From the NCBI RefSeq assembly GCF_029852145.1, contig NC_079969.1, positions 5,270,001 to 5,334,000 on the forward strand: a stretch of DNA of 64,000 bases. Direction: 5' to 3'. The stretch is from Microplitis mediator. Lineage: Eukaryota; Arthropoda; Insecta; Hymenoptera; Braconidae. Below the pieces are notes generated by a model that had not been told where the DNA came from, did not search any database, and saw nothing but the letters and a program-made list of their open reading frames with translations. Below are positions 11,437 to 23,500 of this stretch, one piece after another. The stretch's first letter is position 1. Every line of letters begins with the position of its first letter. The position numbers and the translations under genes were made by a program.

Positions 11437-13177
11437 TAGAGTACTTGTTATGTTTAAAATGATTTTTCTGTGACCGGCGATGGTTTAATACTCGTTTGAT
11501 TAATTTTAGAATGATTACTAGCTAAATTTATCACGAAGGTAATAATATATATTAAATTTTTGTATGAACATAACTTATAATCGGAATGTCATGACAATCA
11601 CTTTTATTGCTATTGAATTGATAAAATGAGTGAATGATATCTAGCGATAAATCACAAAAGTGAATTTGTCGTTATGGAGATAATTCACTTGCAAGTGTAT
11701 AATTTATATCAATTTTATCAAATGTATGTGTTAACTATTAAAAATTAATTTTTTGAAAATTATTTCAGATGTTTTAATAAAAAAACAGCTCAAATTCAAT
11801 TTATCCTGTAGATAAACCAGAGATAATACACTGAGAGAAAAAAATGTATATTTCCAAGTAAAATTTCTTGATTTAAGTATTATTTTACTTAAATAGTGCC
11901 AAGTAAATATTTTCTTAATTTTAGTAAAAATGCATTGTCTGTAGAAATTTATGAGTAGATTTAAACAATAGTTATAAAAATAAGAAATATTATACTTCGA
12001 TGTAAAAATTTTTTTCTTCTTTTTAGTATTATGAGTTAAGTAAACATGGTTACTTGAATTTAATTTTTTTTTCTCTCAGTGTAGGAGCTTTAAAATCTGT
12101 TTTACGAGGGGCTCGTAATTGGGGCGGCCATGACCTTCGAAAAATGAATAAACAAAAAAAAGTTGTATTGAAATAAGAGAATTTAAATAAAATGTGTATT
12201 TAAGTAAATTTTTTGTATGTTGGGATTTTATTGGGTTGGTCTAAAGTTTCTGTAGGGTGTAACCAATTGGAATCCTGTAGGGTACGCCTAATTGGGGCAC
12301 AGTTGGGTATACACGATTGGGATCATCTTGGGCTATGCGTTCCATGCCAACATTCAGTTCCCAATTGAAAACCAATAGGTCTTACAACTTTTTTTTTAGT
12401 CGGGTAATTATTGGGTAATTGTTTAGATGTGTCGCTCCACCTATTTTTGGACATAAAAAATACAATAATGGAGGTATCAACCCATTTTTTAAAAATTGTT
12501 CTTCTCCGCAGCGGATAAATGGATCTGCCATCTTATAGCCAATTATAGAATTTTGATATTTTTATTACTTTTTGTAGTTTTAAAGTATGAAAAAAGCACT
12601 TTTTTCTGGTTTTTTATCGAAATTTTCGTGGCAAAATTTTTGCGAGTCTTCAAATATTTTTTTTCTTAAAGAGAACGAAAAATAGAACAAATTCTAAAAA
12701 AAAACGTCTCAATATCGTAATTCGAATTTTTTTTTTAAATTATTATTTTTGATAATATAGAGGGGGGGGGGCTACGCCTAAAAATTTTATAAAAAAAGTT
12801 TGTTTTTTGAAAATCTCAAAATCAGTTTTGTAAATATACTTGATCATTACGTTGAATTTTTTTTATAAACTTTTTCAAAAATTGAAAGTGTCAATCGAAA
12901 AATTTTGATGACTTGTTTTCCGATAATTATTAATTTTTTTTTTTTCCTTTGCATCCAATAATTATGTGAAATGTAATTTATCTTTATGGATATTTCTTAT
13001 AAGAAAATTTAATTTAGTTCCCATAATGTTTTTTTTCTACGGGATTTTACCCGCAAAAAATGAATTTTTTTTTTTACGGCAGCTAAAATCTGATTACAAT
13101 ACGTACTGTTATGATTAATACAAAACACGTGAAATGTATAAAGGTCAGTTAACATAAATTTGAATTTTTCATTATAA
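11437..13177. other. Spacer between virus-like ORFs, with MITEs
   Basis: There is no ORF of note. 11829-12081 is a complete MITE listed separately. 12230-12420 contains repeated phrases such as GTAGGGT and CAATTGGGA in a degenerate inverted repeat. The rest is homopolymer-rich AT sequence, including a G-run at about 12761-12770. The nearest virus-like ORFs lie on both sides on the same strand, so this may be integrated viral sequence later eroded by host transposons. Confidence 0.5.
11829..12081. mobile_element. 253-bp MITE, CACTGAGAG family, TA target duplication
   Basis: The ends CACTGAGAGAAAAAAA and TTTTTTTTCTCTCAGTG are inverted repeats flanked on each side by TA, the target duplication typical of Tc1/mariner-type elements. 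A reverse-oriented relative lies at 59735 onward and shares the interior (for example TTTATGAGTAGATT, seen there as its complement). It is non-coding. Confidence 0.8.
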
Positions 13178-13654
13178 TCATGACTTTTCCGATGTTTCTT
13201 TTTTAATTATTTCTAGAGGCTTAAGGAAAATATTTTTGTTTAATGTCACATTGTCAATTTTAAATTCTTTAGTGTTTAAAAACTCGATTATTTTGTTCAA
13301 ATATCTCACTAGTTCATTAAATCGATCGACATAATTAAACGATTTCTTAAAGTATGTTTTGTTTAGAATAATTTTCAATTTATCGATGTTATGAAGAATA
13401 GTATCAATACATTTTTGAAACTTTTTATGAAAGAGATGAAAATTACGATCCAGTCGTAGCAATGCGTAATCGATCAGCCAGGTGTCACTGACATCGTTTT
13501 GCGTAAGATGTTTTAGGTTACGAGATTCATTGGAGTACAAATCATTGTAATATTTTTGCGTTGATTTCACTCGTTGTAACACTTGATGATACATTTCTAA
13601 TAAATTAAACCAATGACTTCTCATCGTTTCGTTAAGAGGTTTTAATTCTTCCAT
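13178..13654 (-). CDS. Intronless 158-aa ORF, candidate endogenous viral gene
   Basis: This intact ORF begins at an ATG at 13654 and lies on the same strand as the two overlapping ORFs 1.7 kb downstream. The product is rich in lysine, leucine and asparagine, and looks almost entirely helical with coiled-coil-like heptads. It has no signal peptide, membrane span or recognised domain. An AT-rich TATATTTATATT sequence lies about 30 nt upstream. Its orientation and intronless structure suggest it belongs to the same integrated block, but it is short and unrecognised. A host orphan gene or a chance ORF cannot be excluded. Confidence 0.45.
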   Translation of the reverse strand: MEELKPLNETMRSHWFNLLEMYHQVLQRVKSTQKYYNDLYSNESRNLKHLTQNDVSDTWLIDYALLRLDRNFHLFHKKFQKCIDTILHNIDKLKIILNKTYFKKSFNYVDRFNELVRYLNKIIEFLNTKEFKIDNVTLNKNIFLKPLEIIKKETSEKS

Positions 13655-14437
13655 GACTAGTTTTATATTTATTATGCATCTAATATAAATATACTTTTGT
13701 ATAATCTTTTTACCAATTAAGTCCCAAATAACACATACTTGAGCAAGATTCTGGTGCCAGTGTCTTGAACAAAACCCCTAGTCACTAGTGTCTTTTTCTA
13801 CGTATGGGTCTTGCGCAAGATCATGTAGCAAGAAATCGTCATCAAGACTTGCGCAAGACTTGCTCAAGGCATGGTACAAAAGAATATTGAAGCCCGGGTC
13901 ACAATATCTAGCCTCATCGAACCCAAGTAAGCCTCAATCCAGCCTCACTGAGTAAAGAAAGCATTTTGAGCCTTAAATGAACCTACTACTCGACTATGTA
14001 ATTTAAATTCGATTAGTATTACTTGAGGCTCTTTGAGCATTATTTAAGGCTCATTGATGCTTTTTGAACATCATTTGAGGCTCAAAATGCTTTCATTACT
14101 CAGTGAGGCTGGATTGAGGCTTACTTGGGTTCGATGAGGCTAGATATTGTGACCCGGGAGATATCTTAGATACGGTGCAGTTTGAAAGTTTCTCGCGCAT
14201 TTCTTGCACTAGTAACTTACGGCAGGTTCACGCATGGCTTGCTCAAGAACTGCTCAAGACTCAAGCCAATTTTGAGCCTTGAGCAGATCTTGAGCAAGCC
14301 ATGCGCAACTATTTTAAACTATAGTCTTCCTCCAGAATCGAGTTATAATCTGGCACGAATTTCTTGTGTGAGGTTTGCGCAAGACTTGCTATTGAAATCT
14401 AGCCACAAGTATCTGCAGCAAGACACGTAGGTACCTA
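13655..14437. mobile_element. Degenerate CTTGCGCAAG-rich element interrupted by a fold-back MITE
   Basis: Both 13738-13892 and 14159-14430 are full of CTTGCGCAAG and CTTGCTCAAG words in both orientations. They resemble the fold-back element copies at 44531-45228 and 63221-63906. The middle is occupied by the separate fold-back MITE at 13893-14158. Short ORFs here (for example 14182-14430) are repeat-derived and not genes. Confidence 0.55.
13893..14158. mobile_element. 266-bp fold-back MITE with CCCGGGTCACAATA ends
   Basis: The left arm begins CCCGGGTCACAATATCTAGC and the right arm ends with its exact inverse. The pairing continues for more than 80 bp with few mismatches, leaving only a short AT-rich centre. 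It is non-coding and splits the surrounding CTTGCGCAAG-rich repeat. Confidence 0.85.
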
Positions 14438-14637
14438 GAAAGTTGAGAAAATGGCGCCCCTGCTTAAAAAATCCGATAGATTCTTATAGATGTATGTATA
14501 AGGCCCTACACTTAACTATAGCGCTTCTTATAGAACTCATTCATTCTTATAAAATCTCTATGGGAATTTATGAGAATCTATTGGATTCTATGAGATTTTC
14601 TAAACAGGGGCTTGTTAAGGGGGTGAGCATTCAAAAG

Positions 14638-14857
14638 TACACGGAAAGATTGGAACCCGACTGATTACTGTTCTGCACTCGACTCAGTACGGTGCTAAGA
14701 GAAAATGCTCAATTGTGGTGCAGCACCACACTGATTACTATGCAGAGCCTGACTGAGTGATGTGCGCATACGACTCAGTCAGGTTTCGCACAGTAATCAG
14801 TGTGGTATTGAGTCGAGTGCAGAACAGTAACCAGTCGGGTTCCAATCTTTCCATGTA
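14638..14857. mobile_element. 220-bp fold-back MITE with TACACGGAAAG ends
   Basis: The sequence TACACGGAAAGATTGGAACC at the left is matched in inverse by GGTTCCAATCTTTCCATGTA at the right, and pairing continues inward through GAGTGCAGAACAGTAA. The end sequence TA-CACGG is shared with the elements at 45407-46380 and 48344-49145. It is non-autonomous. Confidence 0.8.
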
Positions 14858-16440
14858 ATTGGTCACCAGTTGTTACTTAACATGGGGAAGATGATCTTAA
14901 GCTGTAAGTCCTGACTATAAATACCGGCCATAAAGTTTGGGATTGTGCCCTAGCACAATATTTTGATTTGCGCATGCGCAGAATATCTTTTCCAGAATAT
15001 TATAATAGAGGGAAAAGAATAAAGGTGGGGAAAATCCCAAGCTTTTCCGAAACTATAGCTCTGTTGCATTAATCAACTAATGAATCAATGGATACTCATA
15101 AATTATTAAAATAAAAAAACGAATTTATGTACAGAAATGTTTTTATTACTTAAAATTATGCACAATTGCAATCAATACAAATGTATCTGAAACAAGCAAG
15201 TTGGGGGATATCTCAGTAAGTATTTTTCTTTTTTTAAACTTTTGCTGCCAAAACAAAACATTTACCTCAAATATTTATGTCTTTCATAATAATAACTATA
15301 ATTTATCAGATAATAATCACAATTATTATAATTGTAACCTTCATTCCGTCATGTAGTGGCAGCTAAAATTATCGGCGACAATTAGAAGTAGTATTCTTTT
15401 TTTTTTTTTTTTTTCTTTTTCAAATTCCATTACAGGGTGTCAAAATACATTGTTTTCATTTACTTATTTATTATGTTTTCATCCTTTATGTATTTATTTA
15501 CTCATTGCATTCACTTTTTATTTAAATTCAATAAGGAGTAGTAAGTATAGCAGTAGGTAGTAATATTGTAATAAATCGTCATTGGATTTATTTCTTTCCT
15601 TTAATTATTTTATCAAAGGATACTAAAGTACTTTTTTTTTTTTAATTATTTTTTCTTTTATTTTTTTTTTTTCAATCGTAATTACGCAGACTACATAAGA
15701 TCTTGTTAATTCTTATGAAATTTTTCAAACTTTTAATATTTTTATTACAAGTCCGTTAAAATTTTTTCATGTCCATTTTTTTTTAATTATTCATTAAATT
15801 ATAAAATAATTTTTTAGTACAAAAACTGATAGTTAAATAAAATCCTTAATTAATTAGTTTTGATTTTAAACATAATTATAATAATAGGTAATTAATTTTT
15901 ACTTGTCATAAAAAATTATTTTTACTATCGATTATTAAAAACAATCACTAATAAAAATTATTTATAATTAGTAATTATTAATTATTGTTAGTGATAGTAA
16001 TTAATTAGTCTTGATAAAAAATAATCAGTCATTATTATTAGTAATTAATAGTAAGAAAATCAAATGTTAAATTTAGATTTTTTTTAATTAATTATCAAGG
16101 GCTCGCATTAATTTTGCGCTGATTAATAAACTTTCGAATTTTTTTTTTTAATTTTAAGTTCGTGATCAGGAGATTATTCAAATAATAGAAAGTGATAAAG
16201 AAAAAAAAATTAATTTTAGTTTTACTAAAAATTTTGACGTGCCCCTGATTATTAATTAAAAATAAAATCTCATTACTAGGGACAAGATTTTTGCCTTATT
16301 TTTGAAATGAGTAGTTCAAATTTTTGATATTACGGCGAAAATATTGGTCTTATTAAAAAAGTTTTCGAACAAAAGTTGTAGGAAATTTGATTTCCTAAAA
16401 CAAATGTCTCTTATGATTCTTTTATACGATCAATATTTTT

Positions 16441-16810
16441 ACCGTAATTCGAAAATTAAGATTCATAATGAATGATTCAAAATTTTGTTAATTATGAAAA
16501 TCTTATTTTCGAAATTAGGGCTTTCTTATTAGTCCTAAGAAAAAGTTATAGGAGACATTTTTTTTAGAAAATTAAATTTCTTACAACTTTTGTTTAAAGA
16601 CTTTTTTAATACGACCAATATTTTCACCGTAATTCAAAAATTAAGATTCATAATGAATGATTCAAAATTTTGTTTATTATGAAAATCTTATTTTTAAAAT
16701 AACGGCTTTCTTATTGGTCCTACAAAAAAATTATAGGAGACATTTTTTTTAGAAAATTTAATTTCCTACAACTTTTGTTTGAAAACTTTTTTAATAAGAC
16801 CAATATTTTC
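16441..16810. repeat. Two tandem copies of a ~185-bp repeat
   Basis: ACCGTAATTC followed by AAAATTAAGATTCATAATG begins at 16441 and recurs at 16626. The two units share TATAGGAGACATTTTTTTTA and CAACTTTTGTTT with few differences, and a partial unit precedes the first. Confidence 0.75.
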
Positions 16811-17499
16811 CCCGTAATATGAAACATTTCATACAACTAATTATTATTTATTTCTAAATAACGCAAAAATCCTGGCCCTACTCATTACTAATTTGTGATA
16901 TTAACTTTCGATATAATTTTTGAAATTTTGAACCTGAAATTTTAATAAGACAATTTTTGTTTTCAATAATGAGATGAAAATTTTTAATAATTAATTTATT
17001 TATATAAATTAAACAATGTATTAATTAATTAAATTAATAATAGACTAAACATATGTTTGTTTATTTGTTTAGTTGTTTTTCGTGAGAATCAAAAAATAAA
17101 AACTTATTTTGGATTTCGTTCGTTTTTTTTTTTTTTTTTTTTTAATAGTAAATAATTTTTTTTTTAAATTAAATTTAATAAAAACTATTTTAAATAAGTA
17201 CGAATATAAATATTAAAAATTATAAATAATTGTAGTCGTAAAAAAGTAATGAAAATTTTAAATATTGAAATTAAATTAAAATATCATAAATTTTACTTAA
17301 AAAACGAAATAAATAAATAAAGGAAACTAATAAGTAATTATTTCTAGTACTTAGTTTTTTATTTTAATCACTGGTAATATTTAAAATTTATTAAATAAAA
17401 ATAAAAGCGTAGTTTTAATGAAACTAAAAAATATGACATATAAGAAAAATGAAAAAATAAAGAGACTAATTAATTACCCGGGAAAAATACTCAGATATA

Positions 17500-18560
17500 A
17501 TCATATACAATTTCAAATATATATATATGAACATATGTGACATTTTGAGTCACACATGAACGTATATTATTATGTAGAATGTTATATATGATCCTATAAA
17601 AATATGTCTGATATGATTGATGATCACATATGACCATATATAGTTATCTGATACCACGTATAATCATATATGATCATATTAATGTTTGATATTACTGATG
17701 ATCACATATGATAATATAAAATTATATGTGATTGTGTATAACCCAATTTAATATTACGCGTGATCATATATAATTATATGGACTATCACATATGATCAAA
17801 TACGCTAACATAAAATTATATGTGATTGTGTATGATCACATTTGATACTATGCATGATCATATATAATTATATGAACTATCACATATGATCATATATAAT
17901 AATATAAAATTATATGTGATTGCGTATTTCCCTATTCGACACTATACATGATCATATATAATTATGTGGACTATCATATATGATTATACGTGATAATATA
18001 AATTACATATGACCAAATTTGATACTATGCAAGACCATATATAATCATGTCATATATAATCACGCCTCGTACTATGTGATCATATATGATCAAACACGAT
18101 ATTATAAAAGTATATATGATCATATATGAATATATTTGACATTAAATATGACTACTTATCACATAAACTATCACATTAGATCATATATAATCACATCGTA
18201 TATTATATAATTATATATTATTATATATGGTCATACATGATCATATATAATCATAAACAATCAGTTCTGGTATCTGATCTTAAGTGAATCAACAAGGAAA
18301 CTTGCAGATTTTAATCGAATTTGTTAGAATTAACCACGATAACAAGCATGGTCATATAAATACTTATATGACCATATATGGTTTAATCTATATGTAATCA
18401 TATATGTAAGCATGTTGATACATCTATAGAAAATCATATATATGATCAGGTTTAATCATTTCCACATGATTACGTATGATCAGATGGAACAATTGCTTTC
18501 ATCCGATCAGTGATGAGATTCATGATCATATATTGACATATATAATTATATCAAAGTATT
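17500..18560. repeat. Degenerate TATGATCATATA repeat field
   Basis: About 1 kb is built of short self-complementary words such as CATATATGATCATATATAAT, irregularly spaced and mixed with GTGAT and ACTATCACAT linkers. It is not a clean tandem array. A second shorter field with the same words lies in FMR1 intron 13 (21160-21620), so the two are related or arose by the same process. Confidence 0.8.
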
Positions 18561-20572
18561 TTTTCCCAGGTACAATAAAAATAATAATTTTTTTAGGCAT
18601 AAAAAAAAATTTTGTATACTGGGATTTAGTAAAGAAAAATAAATGTTTTAAAAATTAAATTTCTTTTATATTTTTTTAAATAAAAAATTTTTTATTTATT
18701 TTTATAATAATAATTATGTCGTATCAAGTAATGAAATTTTTTTTAAATTACAAAAAACGTGAGGCACAAGTTACAAGTCGGGTAATTTGCATAAATTTTA
18801 ACAAATTTATTATTATTAATCATTCAAAAGAAATTTAATAATTTAATTAAATTTTTTTTTTTTTTTTTTTTTTTTTCATTAATTTTCTTTTATTATCAAC
18901 TTATTGATAGTACAAAATACCTAAAATATTTTATTATGACTTATTTATTTAATCAATATTTTTTAACGATTATTTATTTTACATTTATTATCTTTTATTA
19001 ATGAATGATTTAAATTAATTCGTGTTTAATTTACTTTAATATTTGTTCGAAATCATGCATAAATAATAATATTTATTTATTTTTTAAATAATTAAATAAT
19101 TAATTAACTCACTAATTAATAATTTAATTAATTAATTTATGCATCAATTCATCCACTCTCTATTTTTATAGTTTTTGTTTTTTCAAATTTAAAAAAATGC
19201 CCGGTAATTAATACCAATCGTAATTAAACCATTTTATTATTTTAATATCAACCAATCAATAACTATTATAATTATTATTATTTCATAATAATAAAGCACA
19301 AAAAAAAATATAATATAATTATTAATCAATTAATTAATTAATAAAAAAAACGAACGAAAAAAAAAATTTAAAGGAAAAGAAAAAAAAACAAACAAACAAA
19401 CAGTCTTAACAATTGTAATTGTAAACGGACTAAATTATTTATCCTCATTAATATTAATCATAATATTTTTATTCAATTTTTAATTGTAATTCGTCGCATT
19501 TAAGAGTCAAGTCCACGATTAACCGTTGATTTTAATTATAAAGCCTATTTATTAATGATGCTAAAGCTTTATTATGTTTCTCTCTCTATTTTTTTATTTA
19601 TTTATTAAGTAATCGATTTTTTAAATCGATTTTAAAACGACATTTGATGAATTTTAATTAATGATTAATTGATTAAAATTTTTATTAATTCACAATTAAT
19701 GTTGTTTCTTATGGTTTTTAATTAATCATTTTATAATTAATCGATCTTTTGAATTAATCGATTATTGATTAATTTTATTCAACGCAATTAACATTAATCA
19801 ATAAATCGATTAATAAGATGAGTTTACAATCAATCGATCTTATACATTAATCGATATTTTTAATAAATCGATTTGAATCACTTTAAAATATTAATCGATT
19901 TTTATTAAAATTTATTCATTAATTTTAATCAATTAAATTAATCAAAATTAATTACTAATAAATATCGATTAATAATTCAATTCATCGATTTAAAATAAAA
20001 ATCGATTAGAAATCAAATTAATTAATTAACTTCAAGTAATTTGATTAATTGAAATTAATCAATAATAAAAATCGATTATAATACTGTTAATCGATTTAAA
20101 TCGATTAATAATAAAAATCGATTAATGGTTTCATTGATTGATTTTTAATTATATTAATAAAAATTATTAATTGAATTAATAGTAAAAAATTGATTTGATT
20201 AACGGTCGATTAATTATAATTAAATCGATAAATTAACAAGTAATATTAATTGTGATTAATAATAATCAATTAATCTTTTTTTTTTAAATAACAATTTTTA
20301 AAAGTTGTCGTCTTTTGTTGTTACTATTATCATTATTATTATTTTTTTAATATCCATTTTGTATTCAAGTATCTATATCGTAATTTATAATGTATATATG
20401 TTGGACTTACGATATTTATAGTAGTGTAGATAATGTAGAATTCGTCAAGTCATTACAGTAGTGTATTTTTTTCATTTTAATTATTTTATTTAATAGATGT
20501 AGTTGTAGTTGTAGTTGTGATTTTTAATTATTTTTATATATTTTTTCATTGTTTTACTAAACAATTTATATA

Positions 20573-23500
20573 TTAGCCACTGGTACCATTTACCAGAGTC
20601 TCCTTGGGTTTGTTATTTGTCGGGTTCCGCCAATGTGAATTACGGCGATCACCTCCTCTCTGTCCTTTAGGACCCTGGGATCCACTGTTATTTGAAATTA
20701 TCATATCGTTCGAGGGTACTCCGTCTTTATTTGTTAATTGTTCACCCGTTGAATTACCGCCTATAATCATTTCAAAATTAAAAAATATGTATATATATTA
20801 TATGTATAGTATTTGATACAAAAAATTAATGAATAGTTCACAGCAATATTAGCAATAGTTTAGATTCTTAAAAATATCTAGCAAACCAACTTATACACAC
20901 GCAATTTAATTACCTGTGAAATATTTAATCAGAATTAAGGGAACTGTTACTTAAGAAATTTTTACACGAATTCATTTCATTTCAAATAATTGTAAAAAAA
21001 AGGTTAAAAAAAATTTGAATTAGAAACTGATAACTTATAATTACAAGTCAATCGGTTAAAATTGGACCAATTATAACGTTTCTGAAATGCGCTCAAGTTC
21101 CAATTAGAATCATAGTTTTTTATTCGGCTCCTAAGGTATTTTGGTGACAATGCTTAAATATAATCATACATGATATTTTATGTAAACATATAAATTAAAC
21201 ATGATCATATTTATAAACCTATATTATCGTATGTGGCCAGATATAAATTTAGACATGATCTTAGGCGATTGTTTGATCATATATGATTATATATGAATTT
21301 ATACAATCATATATGGTCATATATTAATTTAAACGTTATCAATGGATAATATAAAAATGAACATGATCATATATAAATTTATAGATGATCATATACAAAC
21401 ATATTTGATTATATATGATCATATATATTTATGATCATATATGAGCACATGCAATCATATATGGACACATATAAATTTAAACGTGATCATTATGATCATA
21501 TAAGAATGTATGATTATATATGAACACATATAATCATATATGGTCATGTAAGTATATATGGCCATATATGGTCATAAGGTCATATATTTACTTATATAAT
21601 CGTATACAGTCTTTCATAAATTCTAAGTAACCACTAAAAAAAAAATAAAATTCCTCAAAAAAAGGACAATATATTTTTTCTAATGTTAACAGTTCCCTTA
21701 ATGATTTAATACTTGTAATTATTCTACCACTAGAGAATAAAAATAAATAAACAACAAATAAACTACTTTCTTTGTCACATTCATTGAATTTACCTTGTCG
21801 ATTAAAATCAGGTGTTGCGCTTCGTCTTCTCGTGCGTATTGACCTTCGCCGATTTCCTCTAGGTTTTCCTTCGACACTTGATACCGATTCTACATATGTA
21901 TAACAAACAATATTGTGACCATCTTTATTCAGTAATTAATTATATTATATTATGTCCTTGTTAGTAATACATTTAATTGATTGATTAATTATTCAAATGT
22001 TAATAAGCGTGCTGTTAATATTATAAACTATTAATTATTTTATTTCACCATATATATATTCTTATAAATATTCATGACTATGAGTGTAATTTTCATTGTT
22101 CGTAAGTTTACGAACTATTATAAAAAGTTAAAGTTATTAGTAAAATTTTTTTTATTAATTTAATTGGTGAAGAAAAAAACCCCTTTGGAAAATTCAAAAG
22201 TGCACACCTCAAACACGAATGTCATATTTCAAATAATCAATTTCATTTTACTAATTATTTAAGCCAGTATTTTTTTCTATAACCTAGTTTTTTTCTGCTT
22301 AATTAATACGTAAGATTGTTCGACGGTACATCAAGAAATCACTTAACGTTCGAGGTGTGCATTCAGTATTTTTAATTTAAACTGAATATTAGAACTAAAT
22401 AGTGATATTGGATTTCACTGAAAAAAAAATTTGCTATAGTAACAATAGTCAGGATTACGCAGCTATTTGTTATGATAGCAAAACTATCTTGGTTAACGCA
22501 ACGAAGTGACATTTGTTGTGGTAAGTAAAGTGAAGTTGCTGTTGTAACAAATGATGTGTTGAGGAAAAATTTTTTGAATACGCATAGAATTTCGTGCTTT
22601 AATTTGGTGAACAATATCATTAAGAATTTATCACGAGTTTTGGATTTTGGACATAAATTGTGTTTGTAAATTATGGCTAAAATATTAAACGCTATTTATT
22701 TTGAAAGTATACCAATATGTGTAAGTATAGTTAAAGGCGGGCGCCTTGAAGAAGTGATTTTTTTGACCCAAGAGAATATATCGAGAAGCGATAACATCTT
22801 AGGTGAAGTAAAATTTTCTTGAGTCAAGAAATCTTTATAAAACCTAATTTAATATTTAGCTCAACGCATGTCATTTGTTATAACGGCAACTTCACTTTAC
22901 TTACCATAACAAATGATACTTCGTTGCGTTGACCAAGATGGATTTGTTATCTTAACAAATAACTAAGTAATCCTGACTTTTGTTAAGATAACAAATTTTT
23001 TTTTTAGTGTTGAATACTAATCGCACACTCCAATATTTAGTGCACTGATTGATAGTAATTAATTTTGTTAATAATTATAACAAATTAATTTATTTAATTT
23101 AATAGTTAGATGGTCACAATAAATTTGTTTTACATATTATATATATACATGCAACATAACAAATTAAACTACCAAATTTTTTTTTTTTTTCAATACATTC
23201 AAGCATAGCAATCTTCATTAATAACAAAATAATCCAATAGTTCAAAGAATTAATATTTAATTGAGGCGCCTTGTTTGAAAACCAGACAAAAATATTTTTA
23301 AAACTTTTGGTCAATCGCGAAGCATAAATAATTATTTATAAACCAGCAATTAAATTAACAGTTTCCAAGAATTTTGTGTACAAGCGACGAAAACCGATCA
23401 GAAAAACAAAAATTTTTTTTTTTTAATTAATAAAAAAATAATGTCCGGATTTAAATGAAAAATAATTTTTTACTGGATTTTAAAATTTATGATGGAAAAA

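Larger units (their letters stand above)
14858..20572. other. AT-rich non-coding region, probably including the FMR1 3' UTR
   Basis: No coding exon is visible. The part next to the FMR1 stop codon should hold the 3' UTR, but no poly-A site can be fixed among the many AATAAA-like words. 16441-16810 has two tandem copies of a roughly 185-bp repeat. 17500-18560 is a field of ATATGATCATATA-type repeats. 19600-20280 is unusually dense in ATCGATT and TTAATTAA words. Confidence 0.6.

Noticed and set aside
14182..14664. 82-aa and 73-aa plus-strand ORFs
   Set aside because: Derived from the CTTGCGCAAG-rich repeat and adjoining MITE; similar frames appear by chance in the other copies.
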